In this document: positions 9,042 through 17,621 of the stretch, piece after piece
Numbering within the stretch: position 1 is the first letter of the stretch
How the letters are laid out: every line of letters begins with the position of its first letter
DNA from: Neobacillus sp. YX16
GTDB taxonomy: Bacteria > Bacillota > Bacilli > Bacillales > Cytobacillaceae
Assembly: GCF_030123505.1 (NCBI RefSeq)
Contig: NZ_CP126115.1
Coordinates: 523,501 to 587,500 of the forward strand
Direction of reading: 5' to 3'
Length of the DNA: 64,000 nt
Notes under the pieces: model-generated
Told to the model about the DNA's origin: nothing
The model's input: only the letters and a program-made list of their open reading frames with translations
Databases searched by the model: none
Made by a program: the position numbers and the translations under genes

Positions 9042-10785
9042 TATTTTCTTGACTTGTTAGTTGTTGTTCTGCAAATTCACGGTATAAATCATGGGATTGT
9101 GTTAATTCGTGATGGGTGCCGATTCCCGTTACTCGCCCTTTTTCGATAAAAATAATCTTATCCGCATCCACGATGGTTGATAGGCGATGAGCAATGACAA
9201 AGGTAGTACGGCCTTCCATTAATCGGGATAAAGCCTGCTGCACAATTCCTTCTGATTGGCTGTCCAAGCTTGCCGTTGCTTCGTCCATCATTAAAATCTT
9301 AGGGTCGCGTAAAAAGGCACGTGCGATGGCAATGCGCTGTCTTTGACCGCCTGAAAGTTTTACTCCGCGTTCTCCAACCTCTGTGCCTAATCCATCCGAA
9401 AAGGATTTAATAAATTCACTCGCATACGCCATCTCACAAACTTCCCAGAGTCTTTCATCAGTAATGGATTCATCATTGGGAAGCCCGTAACATAAATTTT
9501 CGCGGATGGTTCCTGCCATCATCGCACTTTCCTGTGAAACATAACCAATTTGACTGCGCCAGGTTACAGCCGATAAATCAGTGATTGGGATATCGCCAAC
9601 TATAATTTTGCCTGAGGTCGGTTCATAGAAGCGTTCAAGTAAGCCGAACATGGTAGTTTTCCCGCCTCCGCTTGGTCCTGCAAATGCAATCATTTCCCCA
9701 GGCTGGGCCTCAAATGACACATCTTCAAGAACAGGTTCATCTTCACTATAGGAAAAAGAAACATTCCTAACCAGAATAGGTTTATTACCGATGTCTAATT
9801 CCATTCCTTTTTGTCCTTCTTCAAGAGGAAGGTTTAAAATATCAATAATCCGTTCGGTGGCTCCTTTTGCTTTTTGTAATTGTGTAAAGAACATAGCGAA
9901 ACTTGTAATTGGAAAAATAATTTGAAAAAGGTAAAGTAAGAATGCAACAAGTGACCCGGTGGACATCGTTCCATTTGCCACCCGCATGCCTCCGTATCCA
10001 ATAATCATCACGATTACAATCATGACAACAAGGTACATGATGGGAGCTATTAAAGCCGTAATTCGTGCTTCTTTTAAACCAAACCCTAGCAATTTTTCGA
10101 TTCCTGATAATCCTTTTGTCTCTTCATGCTTTTCTGCCGTTGAAGCCTTCATTAATCGGATTTCGCTCAACGTTTGTTGAATATTACCGGTAAAGGTGGC
10201 CGTTTCATCCTGTAAACCCCGAGAAATCTTCGCCATCTTCCTGCCGAGCGGCATCATAATAATAAAGGTAAGAGGAACAGATATTAACATTAATAATGTC
10301 ATTTTCCAGTCCATAATCAAGAGAATTGTAATGGCGCCGATAATCGAAATAATACCTGTGATAAATTGTGGGAAGTGATTTGAAATTAAATCACGGACAA
10401 TACTCGTATCGCTGATGACACGGCTGACGGTTTCACCACTGGATTGTTTATCAAAGAAGCTGACAGGTAAACGAATCAATTTGACCCACATCCGTTCACG
10501 TAGACGGGCGACAATCTTTTGACCAACAAAGCTTAACAGGTATATCGATACCCCGTTTATGACCGCTTGGAAAATAAAAGCTGCTCCAATTCCAATCATA
10601 AGCGGAACACTTAAGGAGGACACTGAGAAGCCATCTACTAAGTTTTTGGTTAGTACAGGAACAAGGAGACCAGCAAGTGTTGTAATAAGGCTTGCAGTCA
10701 ATCCAATACCTAATGCAAGCTTGGGGATTTTGGCGGATAAAATAAGCGAAATAAATGGCTTTAAACCATCTTGTTTAGGGTTCAT
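9025..10785 (-). CDS. bmrA: BmrA-type multidrug ABC exporter (fused permease and ATPase)
   Basis: A half-transporter of about 586 residues: six membrane helices in the N-terminal half, then an ATPase with Walker A GPSGGGKTT, signature LSGGQRQR, Walker B ILMMDEATASLD and H-loop IAHRLST. It matches B. subtilis BmrA closely from memory, including KLPVSFFD-like and RVISDT segments and the C-terminal YREFAEQQL. Homodimers export drugs and dyes. The frame is open to a TTG at 10818, but ATG 10785 has GGAG nine bases upstream and gives the usual length; ATG 10800 is an alternative. It is divergent from an SMR pair. Confidence 0.88.
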   Translation of the reverse strand: MNPKQDGLKPFISLILSAKIPKLALGIGLTASLITTLAGLLVPVLTKNLVDGFSVSSLSVPLMIGIGAAFIFQAVINGVSIYLLSFVGQKIVARLRERMWVKLIRLPVSFFDKQSSGETVSRVISDTSIVRDLISNHFPQFITGIISIIGAITILLIMDWKMTLLMLISVPLTFIIMMPLGRKMAKISRGLQDETATFTGNIQQTLSEIRLMKASTAEKHEETKGLSGIEKLLGFGLKEARITALIAPIMYLVVMIVIVMIIGYGGMRVANGTMSTGSLVAFLLYLFQIIFPITSFAMFFTQLQKAKGATERIIDILNLPLEEGQKGMELDIGNKPILVRNVSFSYSEDEPVLEDVSFEAQPGEMIAFAGPSGGGKTTMFGLLERFYEPTSGKIIVGDIPITDLSAVTWRSQIGYVSQESAMMAGTIRENLCYGLPNDESITDERLWEVCEMAYASEFIKSFSDGLGTEVGERGVKLSGGQRQRIAIARAFLRDPKILMMDEATASLDSQSEGIVQQALSRLMEGRTTFVIAHRLSTIVDADKIIFIEKGRVTGIGTHHELTQSHDLYREFAEQQLTSQENTKKVH

Positions 10786-10906
10786 TTTGTATGACTCCAT
10801 TCCAAAAAATGACTTCAATTAGCATGATACTTACATATGAAGTGATATGCAAATGATATTTTGATAAGATGGAGCAAGTAAAAGAAAGAGAGGAATTATA
10901 GATACG

Positions 10907-11269
10907 ATGAATGAATCAAAAACAATAACAAATTCAAATACAGCGAGTGAATCCAAAGCATGGTTGTACGTTATAATTGCGGGATTTCTTGAGGTGGTTT
11001 GGGCAAGCGGGTTTAAATATGATGAAGTTCCTTCCCTTGTTGTTCTTATAGCCATTTTATTAAGTTTTGATTTAATTATTAGAGCTACAAAAGTTATTCC
11101 GGTTGGGACTGTATACGCTGTATTTGCCGGAATTGGTACCATAGGAACTGTCATTGTCGAGGTTATCTTTGAAAATGGCTCTGTCAGTCCATTAAGAATA
11201 CTCCTTATTTTATTACTGTTGGCTTGTATTATTGGCTTGAAATTAACAAATAAGGAAGGTGAAGTTTAA
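10907..11269 (+). CDS. Small multidrug resistance (SMR) subunit, YkkC-like
   Basis: A 120-residue four-helix protein with the essential membrane glutamate in AGFLEVVWASGFK and the SMR signature PVGTVYAVFAGIGT. The segment most resembles YkkC of B. subtilis. A 17-residue polar Asn/Ser-rich N-terminal extension is longer than usual. It overlaps the next SMR gene by one base, so the two should form a paired antiporter. No guanidine riboswitch fold is visible in the short gap to bmrA, so the native substrate (guanidinium or drug cation) is undecided. Confidence 0.87.
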   Translation: MNESKTITNSNTASESKAWLYVIIAGFLEVVWASGFKYDEVPSLVVLIAILLSFDLIIRATKVIPVGTVYAVFAGIGTIGTVIVEVIFENGSVSPLRILLILLLLACIIGLKLTNKEGEV

Positions 11270-11583
11270 TGGATTGGCTGATGCTTATTTTAGGAGGATG
11301 TTTTGAAGTTGTTGGGGTTATCGGATTAAAAAGAACGGCCGATAAAGGTAATATTGTGAATTATCTCATACTAATTGGAGGATTTATTATGAGTTTCCAG
11401 CTGCTCGTTCAGGCAATGGAAACGATACCGTTATCAACGGCCTATGCCGTATGGACAGGGATTGGAACGGTAGGGGCAGCAGTTGTTGGAATGGTATTCT
11501 TTAAGGAATCAAAAAGCTGGCTTCGAACAGCGTGTATTCTAGGAATTATCTTCTCAGTCGTTGGCTTAAAGCTCGTTCATTAA
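11269..11583 (+). CDS. Small multidrug resistance (SMR) subunit, YkkD-like
   Basis: A 104-residue four-helix protein with glutamate in GGCFEVVGVIGLK and the signature PLSTAYAVWTGIGTVGAAVVG. It is translationally coupled to the preceding SMR gene (stop and start share one base). Two-gene SMR pairs such as YkkCD, EbrAB and YvdRS work as heteromers with opposite membrane topology, which is the inferred arrangement here. Confidence 0.89.
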   Translation: MDWLMLILGGCFEVVGVIGLKRTADKGNIVNYLILIGGFIMSFQLLVQAMETIPLSTAYAVWTGIGTVGAAVVGMVFFKESKSWLRTACILGIIFSVVGLKLVH

Positions 11584-11688
11584 TAAATATCTCAAATGAT
11601 GAAGAATAAAAAAGCATAAGACGTCTACGTGACCAAAAAAGTGGTAACATAAAGCTCTGCCAATATAAAGTGGTCACTAATAAATAGA

Positions 11689-11725
11689 CGAAAACATCTC
11701 TCGTAATCGGGAGATGTTTTCGTTT
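11689..11725. terminator. Hairpin between SMR pair and peroxiredoxin
   Basis: CGAAAACATCTC (11689-11700) pairs with GAGATGTTTTCG (11711-11722). T-rich on the plus side; it can also serve the convergent peroxiredoxin gene. Confidence 0.75.
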
Positions 11726-12197
11726 AATGCGTAGTTAACTTTTCAAGCTCTGAAAATACAGCTTCATAATCCTCTTTTTTATCTGCTTTAAAGGAAGTGT
11801 TGATATAGGTGATCATTCCATCTCTATTGATAACAAAGACGGAGCGGATGGCGACTTCACCTTTTTCGTTAAACACCTTGTAGTCTTTGATGGTCTGCCT
11901 CTTCCAATCAGAAGCTAGAGGATAGGGCAATGTCCCCATACTGGCGGCAAAAACTCGGTGCGAGTGAATATGGTCGGCACTGATTCCAATCACCTCTGCA
12001 CCTAACTGTTCAAATCTTTTGTAGTCCTCTTTCCAAGAGGCGATTTCTTTAATTCAGCCTGGAGTAAAATCCATACCATAAAAGGCAACCACCAGATTCA
12101 TCTTTCCTCGATAATCCGAAAGAGAAAGGGGGTCCTTTGTTGTTGCAGGTAATGAAAAATCAGGGGCGATGTCCCCAACCTTTAAGGGTGCTTCCAA
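11724..12197 (-). CDS. Peroxiredoxin (AhpC/TSA, redoxin) with in-frame TGA at the catalytic cysteine: candidate selenoprotein
   Basis: Read through one TGA, this frame gives 157 residues of a complete peroxiredoxin. The TGA (complement of 12054-12056) is codon 48 in the context YGMDFTPG-TGA-IKE, exactly where family members have the peroxidatic cysteine (FTPGC). Downstream come GAEVIGIS, the catalytic-arginine segment Arg118 (IRSVFVINRDG) and an intact C terminus. No cysteine codon occurs anywhere else. A hairpin CCTCTT-GGA-AAGAGG starts 13 bases after the TGA, as expected for a bacterial SECIS. The start is TTG 12197, with AAGGA nine bases upstream. If the TGA is a true stop, only a 47-residue stub is made and the gene is dead. 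Confidence 0.7.
12026..12040 (-). promoter_or_regulatory. Candidate bacterial SECIS hairpin
   Basis: On the minus strand a six-base-pair stem CCTCTT/AAGAGG encloses a GGA loop. The loop begins 19 nt after the TGA codon and its first bases are G. Both features fit the published bSECIS rule (loop roughly 16-37 nt downstream, G in the first two loop positions). The stem is short and also codes for protein. Confidence 0.5.
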
Positions 12198-12256
12198 GAT
12201 CAATCATCCTTTCTTAAAACAATATCCTTGCTAGGTTCTCCAACTTGATAGGAAAT

Positions 12257-12300
12257 TAGACAAAAAAAGATGGTGCCAGGGCACCATCTTTTTTTGTCTA
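12257..12300. terminator. Perfect 21-bp inverted repeat with A/T tracts
   Basis: A perfect palindrome with a two-base centre (GATGGTGCC-AG-GGCACCATC core), flanked by seven A on the left and seven T on the right, so it can terminate in both directions. Its right end merges with the start of the dispersed repeat at 12296. Confidence 0.7.
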
Positions 12301-12442
12301 GCTACAGCGCCTAGGGGCTCGGGGTCATAAGCCAATCCGTCAAAGAGGTTAAAGAACAACCTTTCTGCCGGCTCGTCTTATGCCTGTCGCCCCTGGGAAA
12401 AAATGAACTGCTTTTTCCTTGTTCAAGGCGCTTCCGCTTTTC
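12296..12442 (+). repeat. Dispersed repeat, full copy (ends GTCTAGCTACAGCGCC and GGCGCTTCCGCTTTTC)
   Basis: This GC-richer non-coding block starts with GTCTAGCTACAGCGCC and ends with GGCGCTTCCGCTTTTC. The same element lies inverted at 27158-27276, and its right end recurs at 53937-53952. Its last base is also the last base of the TAG stop of the C39 peptidase, so the element abuts that gene exactly. Together with 12201-12295 it fills the gap between the peroxiredoxin and peptidase genes. Confidence 0.7.
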
Positions 12443-13185
12443 TAATAGGAAATAGCCTGGCTCCCAAATTGGGACCAGCTTGTTACAAAGTCTTGAAAAT
12501 CGGCTGACCTATTTTGGTCGGGAAAAAAGGGATCATTAAAATACACATGGTTTTCATCATAACCCGTTACAAGGACAGAATGGACTTTTCGCGTGATTTT
12601 GATTTCACCCTCATTTGTATTCCATGTTTCCCAGTGTTTCTCCGGTAAAAAGGTATATGTGCTGCCGACTATCACCCAAACGGGTTTACCATCGTTAAGC
12701 TTTTTTTGCACAGAAGAAAAGGGATCCCCGGTAATATTATCAATTTGGTTCGGCAGGTATTGATTTGCCAGGTCCTCAATGACCTCATGATAAACACCTA
12801 AGCCAGGTTCATTATAGGTGTACATATTGCCGACAAATCCTAGATGGGGATTTCCATAAATTTCACCAATTAAATAGGGTACCTTGGGTATTTCATCTGC
12901 AAGAGTGAGCTTGTCAACTGGAACTCCAGCAAAATTTAATAACATTGCCAAGCTGGTCACTTCACAGCCACGGGGAAGTTCAGGAAATTGCATTAATGCA
13001 GGAACGGATAATAATATGCTTTCTTTCATAAGGGTCTCCTTTTGATATACAACTACTGTCCGATCCATGTGAACATCCGATTTATATTCTGCGCTCGTTT
13101 TTATCGGAGAGATAGAAGCATAGTAGATGGGAAAGATTAAAAGGAGGCTTACCAATGCTATTTTTTTTGATTGATGATTTTTCAT
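12442..13185 (-). CDS. Secreted C39-like cysteine peptidase (YvpB family)
   Basis: A 247-residue protein with an N-terminal signal or anchor (hydrophobic residues 9-24) and a papain-fold C39-like domain. The catalytic cysteine is Cys74 in PELPRGCEVTSLAMLL, the histidine His202 in RKVHSVLVTGYD, and the asparagine/aspartate pair lies in VYFNDP (217-218). The layout matches B. subtilis YvpB. It is likely exported and acts on a cell-surface or peptide substrate that is not known. AAAGGAG lies eight bases before the ATG. Confidence 0.85.
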   Translation of the reverse strand: MKNHQSKKIALVSLLLIFPIYYASISPIKTSAEYKSDVHMDRTVVVYQKETLMKESILLSVPALMQFPELPRGCEVTSLAMLLNFAGVPVDKLTLADEIPKVPYLIGEIYGNPHLGFVGNMYTYNEPGLGVYHEVIEDLANQYLPNQIDNITGDPFSSVQKKLNDGKPVWVIVGSTYTFLPEKHWETWNTNEGEIKITRKVHSVLVTGYDENHVYFNDPFFPDQNRSADFQDFVTSWSQFGSQAISY

Positions 13186-13424
13186 GTAAGGAGCTCCTTT
13201 TCTATATCTCTAACTATCTAAGATTCTAGAAATTAGTGCAGTGACCGCTGAGTTAAGCTATTACTTTTTACCTAATTATTACTATTTCCCCATTGAAGGG
13301 ATTTCTCCTCCAAATAGTATTTTAATCCTCAAAGTAAAGCGCTCTATTGAAGATTTACGAGGTTAACACCATATTTATGTCACAAATTATTCAGAAATAA
13401 GTGAAAATAGTTCTCGATTGTTTA

Positions 13425-13453
13425 TTGACTATACAAATTACACTGATTATAAT
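13425..13453 (+). promoter_or_regulatory. Sigma-A promoter of the siderophore uptake operon
   Basis: TTGACT (13425-13430), a 17-base spacer and a perfect TATAAT (13448-13453) predict transcription starting near 13460, about 110 nt before yclN. The rest of 13186-13424 shows nothing else I can name. Confidence 0.75.
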
Positions 13454-13469
13454 CAAATGTATAGGACGT

Positions 13470-13542
13470 TGATAATGATTTTCAATGTCATTTATTTTTC
13501 TTTCTAAGTGATAAGAATTCTCAATTAGAATGAGAATGAGAG
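13470..13542 (+). promoter_or_regulatory. Two Fur-box-like operators
   Basis: TGATAATGATTTTCAATGTC (13470-13489) and the run from GATAAGAATTCTCAATTAG (13510-13528) into GAATGAGAATGAGA (13529-13542) match the GATAATGATTATCATTATC Fur consensus. Both lie just after the predicted start point, which suggests iron-dependent blocking of early elongation. Confidence 0.7.
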
Positions 13543-13567
13543 AATAATAGAAATGTTGGGGACTGCG

Positions 13568-14521
13568 ATGATGAAGAAAAGATATTTACTACTAGGATTA
13601 ATACTCTTATCTGCTGTTTCCTTGTTTGTTGGGGTTAGCAGTATATCACCATTGGACTTGTTAGATTTCCAATCTGAGGAGACCCAGATTTTCCTTATCA
13701 GCCGACTGCCAAGGCTAATAGCAATCCTGCTTGCAGGAGCTGGGATGAGTATTGCAGGTTTGATTATGCAACAGCTCAGCCGAAACAAATTTGTTTCACC
13801 GACGACGGCAGGAACTCTTGACGCAACAAGGCTTGGTATCCTTGTTTCAATGCTGTTGTTTGCAAATGCAACCATGCTTGAAAAAATGGCAGTAGCCTTT
13901 GCTTTTGCACTTGCAGGTACATTTTTGTTTATGCAAATTCTTGATCGAATCAAGTTTAAAGATGCTATTTTCATCCCGCTTGTTGGGTTGATGTTTGGGA
14001 ATATTTTGTCTTCGGTAACGACTTTTTTCGCGTATCGTGCTGACGTCATTCAAAATATGTCTGCTTGGCTTCAGGGTGATTTTTCAATGATTATGAAGGG
14101 AAGATATGAACTACTTTACATAAGTCTTCCGATATTAATCATTGCTTATTTCTATGCTAACCGTTTCACTGTGGCTGGTATGGGTGAGGACTTTTCAAAA
14201 AATCTTGGGCTTGCTTATCGCCAGATTGTAAATATTGGTCTGATATTGGTTGCACTGGTGACCACGACGGTTGTTTTGACAGTGGGGATCATTCCGTTTT
14301 TAGGTTTGATTATTCCAAATATCATATCCATTTTTAAAGGCGACCATTTACAAAAAACATTGCCGCATACCGCACTCCTTGGAGCTATTTTCCTTCTGAT
14401 TTGCGATATATTGGGCCGGGTGCTCATTTATCCATATGAGATTTCGATCAGTCTCATGGTTGGTGTAATCGGAAGCGGAATTTTCTTATACTTACTGTTC
14501 CGGAGGAAGGCATATGCGTAA
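13568..14521 (+). CDS. yclN: Siderophore ABC transporter permease YclN
   Basis: A FecCD-family membrane permease of about 317 residues with nine or ten helices. SRLPRLIAILLAGAGMSIAG and QQLSRNKFVSPTTAGTLDA closely match B. subtilis YclN, part of the petrobactin (and photoproduct) importer YclNOPQ. It pairs with YclO and is energised by YclP. The frame is open from ATG 13553, but ATG 13568 or 13571 fits the GGGGA ribosome site better. It overlaps yclO by 8 nt and sits behind Fur-type operators. Confidence 0.92.
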   Translation: MMKKRYLLLGLILLSAVSLFVGVSSISPLDLLDFQSEETQIFLISRLPRLIAILLAGAGMSIAGLIMQQLSRNKFVSPTTAGTLDATRLGILVSMLLFANATMLEKMAVAFAFALAGTFLFMQILDRIKFKDAIFIPLVGLMFGNILSSVTTFFAYRADVIQNMSAWLQGDFSMIMKGRYELLYISLPILIIAYFYANRFTVAGMGEDFSKNLGLAYRQIVNIGLILVALVTTTVVLTVGIIPFLGLIIPNIISIFKGDHLQKTLPHTALLGAIFLLICDILGRVLIYPYEISISLMVGVIGSGIFLYLLFRRKAYA

Positions 14522-15464
14522 CTCAGTAAAATTGGCCATACTCGCACTGATCGCTGCGGGGGCTTGTGCCATCTATTTATTTCATGATTTAAACGGAAGC
14601 TTTGGATACGCCCTGCCAAAACGAACGATAAAAGTGCTGGCAATGGTTTTAACGGGTGTCACAATCGCCTATGCAACGGTAGTGTTTCAGACCATTACCC
14701 ATAATAAAATTTTAACACCGAGCATCATGGGATTAGATTCCCTTTACATGCTCTTACAAACATTAATTATTTTCTTTTTAGGCTCCGGCCATATGCTGAT
14801 AGTCAATAAACAGGTGAATTTTTTACTCTCTGTTGCTGTAATGATTGTATTTGCACTCTTTTTGTATAAGTTTCTTTTCAAAAAGGGCAATCAGCCAATC
14901 TACTTTTTATTACTTGTAGGAATCATTGTAGGAACGTTTTTCTCAAGTATCTCTACTTTTTTCCAAGTATTGATTGATCCAAATGAATTTCAGATTGTAC
15001 AAGACCGCATGTTTGCGAGTTTCAATAATATTAATTCAGACTTAGTCTGGCTGGCCATTGCGATTGTCTGCCTTGTAATGATCTATGCATGGCGCTTTTT
15101 AAAGTATTTAGACGTATTATCCTTAGGTCGTGATACTGCGATTAATTTAGGGGTTCCCTATGATTCGATTGTCAAAAAAATGCTTGTGATTGTAGCAGTC
15201 TTCATCTCAATCTCGACTGGATTAGTAGGACCGATTACTTTTTTTGGCTTAATTGTTGCCAATTTGTCCTATCAATTTTTCAAAACCTACAAACACACCG
15301 TACTGATTTCTGGTGCGATTCTCATGAGCATCATCGCCCTTGTTGGCGGGCAATGGGTGGTTGAAAGAGTCTTTACTTTTTCAACAACGTTAAGTGTCAT
15401 TATTAACTTTATTGGTGGAGTGTACTTCATCTATTTACTGCTAAAGGAGAGGAAAGCTACATGA
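14514..15464 (+). CDS. yclO: Siderophore ABC transporter permease YclO
   Basis: A 316-residue FecCD-type permease and second membrane subunit of the YclNOPQ importer. Typical parts are FQTITHNKILTPSIMGLDSLY and the GPITFFGLIVANLSYQ element that contacts the ATPase. The ATG lies inside the end of yclN and its TGA overlaps the yclP start (ATGA), so the three genes are translationally coupled. Confidence 0.92.
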   Translation: MRNSVKLAILALIAAGACAIYLFHDLNGSFGYALPKRTIKVLAMVLTGVTIAYATVVFQTITHNKILTPSIMGLDSLYMLLQTLIIFFLGSGHMLIVNKQVNFLLSVAVMIVFALFLYKFLFKKGNQPIYFLLLVGIIVGTFFSSISTFFQVLIDPNEFQIVQDRMFASFNNINSDLVWLAIAIVCLVMIYAWRFLKYLDVLSLGRDTAINLGVPYDSIVKKMLVIVAVFISISTGLVGPITFFGLIVANLSYQFFKTYKHTVLISGAILMSIIALVGGQWVVERVFTFSTTLSVIINFIGGVYFIYLLLKERKAT

Positions 15465-16222
15465 TTCAAGTCCGAGCTTTGTCAAAGTTATATGGTAAAA
15501 AGTCGGTTGTTGAGGATGTAACCGTTGATATTCAGCCGCGGAAGATCACGAGCTTTATTGGTCCAAATGGAGCAGGCAAATCGACTTTACTATCAATGGT
15601 AAGCCGTCTTCTTGATTCAGATACTGGTGAAGTGCTGATTGACAAATTTGATGTGAAAAAGATGAAGTCTAATGATTTCGCCAAGAAGGTTTCGATATTA
15701 AAACAGTCCAATTACATGAATGTTCGTTTGACGATTCGTGAACTAGTATCCTTCGGACGCTTTCCTTATTCTAAGGGGCGGTTGACGGAGGAAGATGAAC
15801 GGATGGTTGATCAATCACTTGAATATATGCACCTAACCGAAATGCAGGATAGCTTTTTAGATGAGTTATCAGGTGGTCAAAGGCAGCGTGCATTTATCGC
15901 GATGGTTATTGCGCAGGATACAGAGTACATTTTGCTTGATGAACCCTTAAACAATTTAGATATGAAGCATTCCGTTCAAATTATGAAAATACTGCGCCGT
16001 CTGGTTGATGAGCTTGGTAAAACCGTTGTCATCGTGCTTCATGATATCAACTTTGCGTCTGTTTACTCTGATCGTATTGTAGCGATGAAGGATGGTAAGG
16101 TCGTGAAAGATGGACCTACAGAAGAAATTATTGAATCAGCCGCATTAAAAGAGATTTACGATATGGATATTCCCATTCAGAAAATGGATGGCTGCAGAAT
16201 TTGTGTTTATTTTAGCTCATGA
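15461..16222 (+). CDS. yclP: Siderophore ABC transporter ATP-binding protein YclP
   Basis: A 253-residue ATPase with Walker A GPNGAGKST (34-42), Q-loop LKQSNYMN, signature LSGGQRQRAF, Walker B YILLDEPLNNLDM and the H-loop histidine in VLHDINFA. It drives import through YclN/YclO. It follows yclO with a 4-nt overlap and is followed 19 nt later by the binding-protein gene. Confidence 0.93.
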   Translation: MIQVRALSKLYGKKSVVEDVTVDIQPRKITSFIGPNGAGKSTLLSMVSRLLDSDTGEVLIDKFDVKKMKSNDFAKKVSILKQSNYMNVRLTIRELVSFGRFPYSKGRLTEEDERMVDQSLEYMHLTEMQDSFLDELSGGQRQRAFIAMVIAQDTEYILLDEPLNNLDMKHSVQIMKILRRLVDELGKTVVIVLHDINFASVYSDRIVAMKDGKVVKDGPTEEIIESAALKEIYDMDIPIQKMDGCRICVYFSS

Positions 16223-16241
16223 AAAAAGGAGAGATTTAAGG

Positions 16242-17189
16242 ATGAAAAAGTGGAGTTTTTTAGTTTTAATGGCATCAATGATTTTATTATTAGCAGCTTG
16301 TGGGTCTAAGGAAGAAAGCAAAACAGAAACAACCGATGCAAAACCTGCAGCGGCTGAAAAAATGACGATTGAACATAAGTATGGCAAGGTGGAAATTGAC
16401 AAAAATCCAGAGAAAATAGTTGTTTTTGACTTTGGAATTTTAGACACATTAGATGAACTTGGTGTGGAAGTAACTGGAGTTCCACAGACAGCAGTCCCTG
16501 CCTACTTAGAAAAATACGCTGGCGAAGGATATACGAACGTTGGCAGCTTAAAAGAGCCTGATTTTGAAGCGATTCATGCGATGCAGCCGGAAGTTATTTT
16601 CATCACTACTCGCCAAGCTGAATTATACGATCAGTTTGCAGAAATTGCTCCAACAGTTTATGTGGAATTAGATTATACAAAATACATGGAGTCATTTGAG
16701 AAAAACATGAACCTTGTTGGTGACATTTTTGACAAGAAGGATGAAGTGGCTAGCAGAGTAGAAGAGATTAAAGCAAGCGTTGATGAGTTAAATAAAAAAG
16801 CTTCGGCACTTGATAAAAAAGGGTTAATCGTCTTAGCAAATGAAGGAAAAGTAAGTGCCTATGGACCAAGCTCACGTTTTGGCGTCATTCATGATGTCTT
16901 TGGTTTCGGAGCAGCAGATGAGAAAATCGAGGTTTCAACGCATGGTCAAAGTATTACCATGGAATATATTATGGAGACAAATCCAGACGTATTGTTTGTT
17001 ATTGACCGTAACACAGCAGTAGGCGGCGAAGCCGGTGCTGAAAAAGTAATCGAAAATGAACTTGTCAAAAAGACCACTGCCTTCAAAGAAAATAAAATCA
17101 TCTACTTAGATCCAGATGCTTGGTACCTAAGCGGTGGCGGATTACAATCTGTAAAACTTATGGCTGAAGAAATCGAAAAGTCATTATAA
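16242..17189 (+). CDS. yclQ: Siderophore-binding lipoprotein YclQ
   Basis: A 315-residue solute-binding lipoprotein: signal peptide with lipobox LLAAC (Cys20), then a bilobal FepB/BtuF-type fold (VVFDFGILDTLDELGVEVTG in lobe one, NPDVLFVIDRNTAVGG in lobe two). It should capture petrobactin or a related catecholate on the cell surface and deliver it to YclNO. The open frame extends upstream to 16188, overlapping yclP, but ATG 16242 with AAAGGAGAG nine bases upstream gives a proper signal peptide. A terminator follows. Confidence 0.92.
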   Translation: MKKWSFLVLMASMILLLAACGSKEESKTETTDAKPAAAEKMTIEHKYGKVEIDKNPEKIVVFDFGILDTLDELGVEVTGVPQTAVPAYLEKYAGEGYTNVGSLKEPDFEAIHAMQPEVIFITTRQAELYDQFAEIAPTVYVELDYTKYMESFEKNMNLVGDIFDKKDEVASRVEEIKASVDELNKKASALDKKGLIVLANEGKVSAYGPSSRFGVIHDVFGFGAADEKIEVSTHGQSITMEYIMETNPDVLFVIDRNTAVGGEAGAEKVIENELVKKTTAFKENKIIYLDPDAWYLSGGGLQSVKLMAEEIEKSL

Positions 17190-17194
17190 AATTT

Positions 17195-17222
17195 AAAGCC
17201 AGGTTACATACCTGGCTTTAAT
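17195..17222 (+). terminator. Terminator or attenuator after yclQ
   Basis: AAAGCCAGG (17195-17203) pairs with CCTGGCTTT (17211-17219). The T run is short, so partial read-through into hmoA is possible. Confidence 0.65.
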
Positions 17223-17240
17223 TATAAGGAGGGATAATTT

Positions 17241-17546
17241 ATGTTTTATCAGGTTAGAAGAATTGTCGTAAAAGAGGGATTTAGTGAGCAGGTAGTCGAG
17301 AACTTTTCAAATCGTGGCGGCTTGATGGCTCAGCGGCCTGGATACATTGGAAAACAGATTTTGGTGAAAAAGGTTCGTCGCGGTGAAGAGGAAGTTATGG
17401 TTATGATTCAATGGGAATCTGAAGAGGATTGGAAGAATTGGGAGAAGAGCCCAGAGCATATTGCCGGTCATAAGGCGAAGCCCAAGGCAGAGAAGCCTGA
17501 GTATGTTGTTGAATCCAGCCATGATCTTTATTATGTAAAAGGATAA
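17241..17546 (+). CDS. hmoA: Haem-degrading monooxygenase HmoA (IsdG-like)
   Basis: A 101-residue ABM-fold protein. The stretches MFYQVRRIVVKEGF, KKVRRGEEEVMVMIQWESEEDW and the haem-ligand-region histidine (SPEHIAGHKA) match B. subtilis HmoA. HmoA opens the haem ring to release iron in the cytoplasm. AAGGAGGG precedes the ATG. It lies 51 bp behind the yclQ stop, after a modest hairpin, so iron-regulated read-through is likely and would couple siderophore uptake to haem iron release. Confidence 0.88.
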   Translation: MFYQVRRIVVKEGFSEQVVENFSNRGGLMAQRPGYIGKQILVKKVRRGEEEVMVMIQWESEEDWKNWEKSPEHIAGHKAKPKAEKPEYVVESSHDLYYVKG

Positions 17547-17563
17547 ATTCAAAAATGAAGTCG

Positions 17564-17620
17564 AAAGAGGCTGACATGAATGGTCACATGCTGTGATCGC
17601 ATTCTGTCAGCCTCTTTTGT
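17564..17620. terminator. Bidirectional terminator after hmoA
   Basis: AAAGAGGCTGACA (17564-17576) pairs perfectly with TGTCAGCCTCTTT (17604-17616), with an inner smaller hairpin. It serves hmoA and the convergent lipoprotein gene. Confidence 0.8.
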
Positions 17621-17621
17621 T

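Noticed and set aside
10786..10906. Possible guanidine (ykkC) riboswitch before the SMR pair
   Set aside because: The gap is only 121 bases, AT-rich, and lacks the conserved loops of guanidine riboswitches.
11724..11993. 89-residue protein starting at GTG 11993
   Set aside because: It is the C-terminal half of the TGA-containing peroxiredoxin. There is no ribosome site at 11993, and family homology continues upstream through the TGA.
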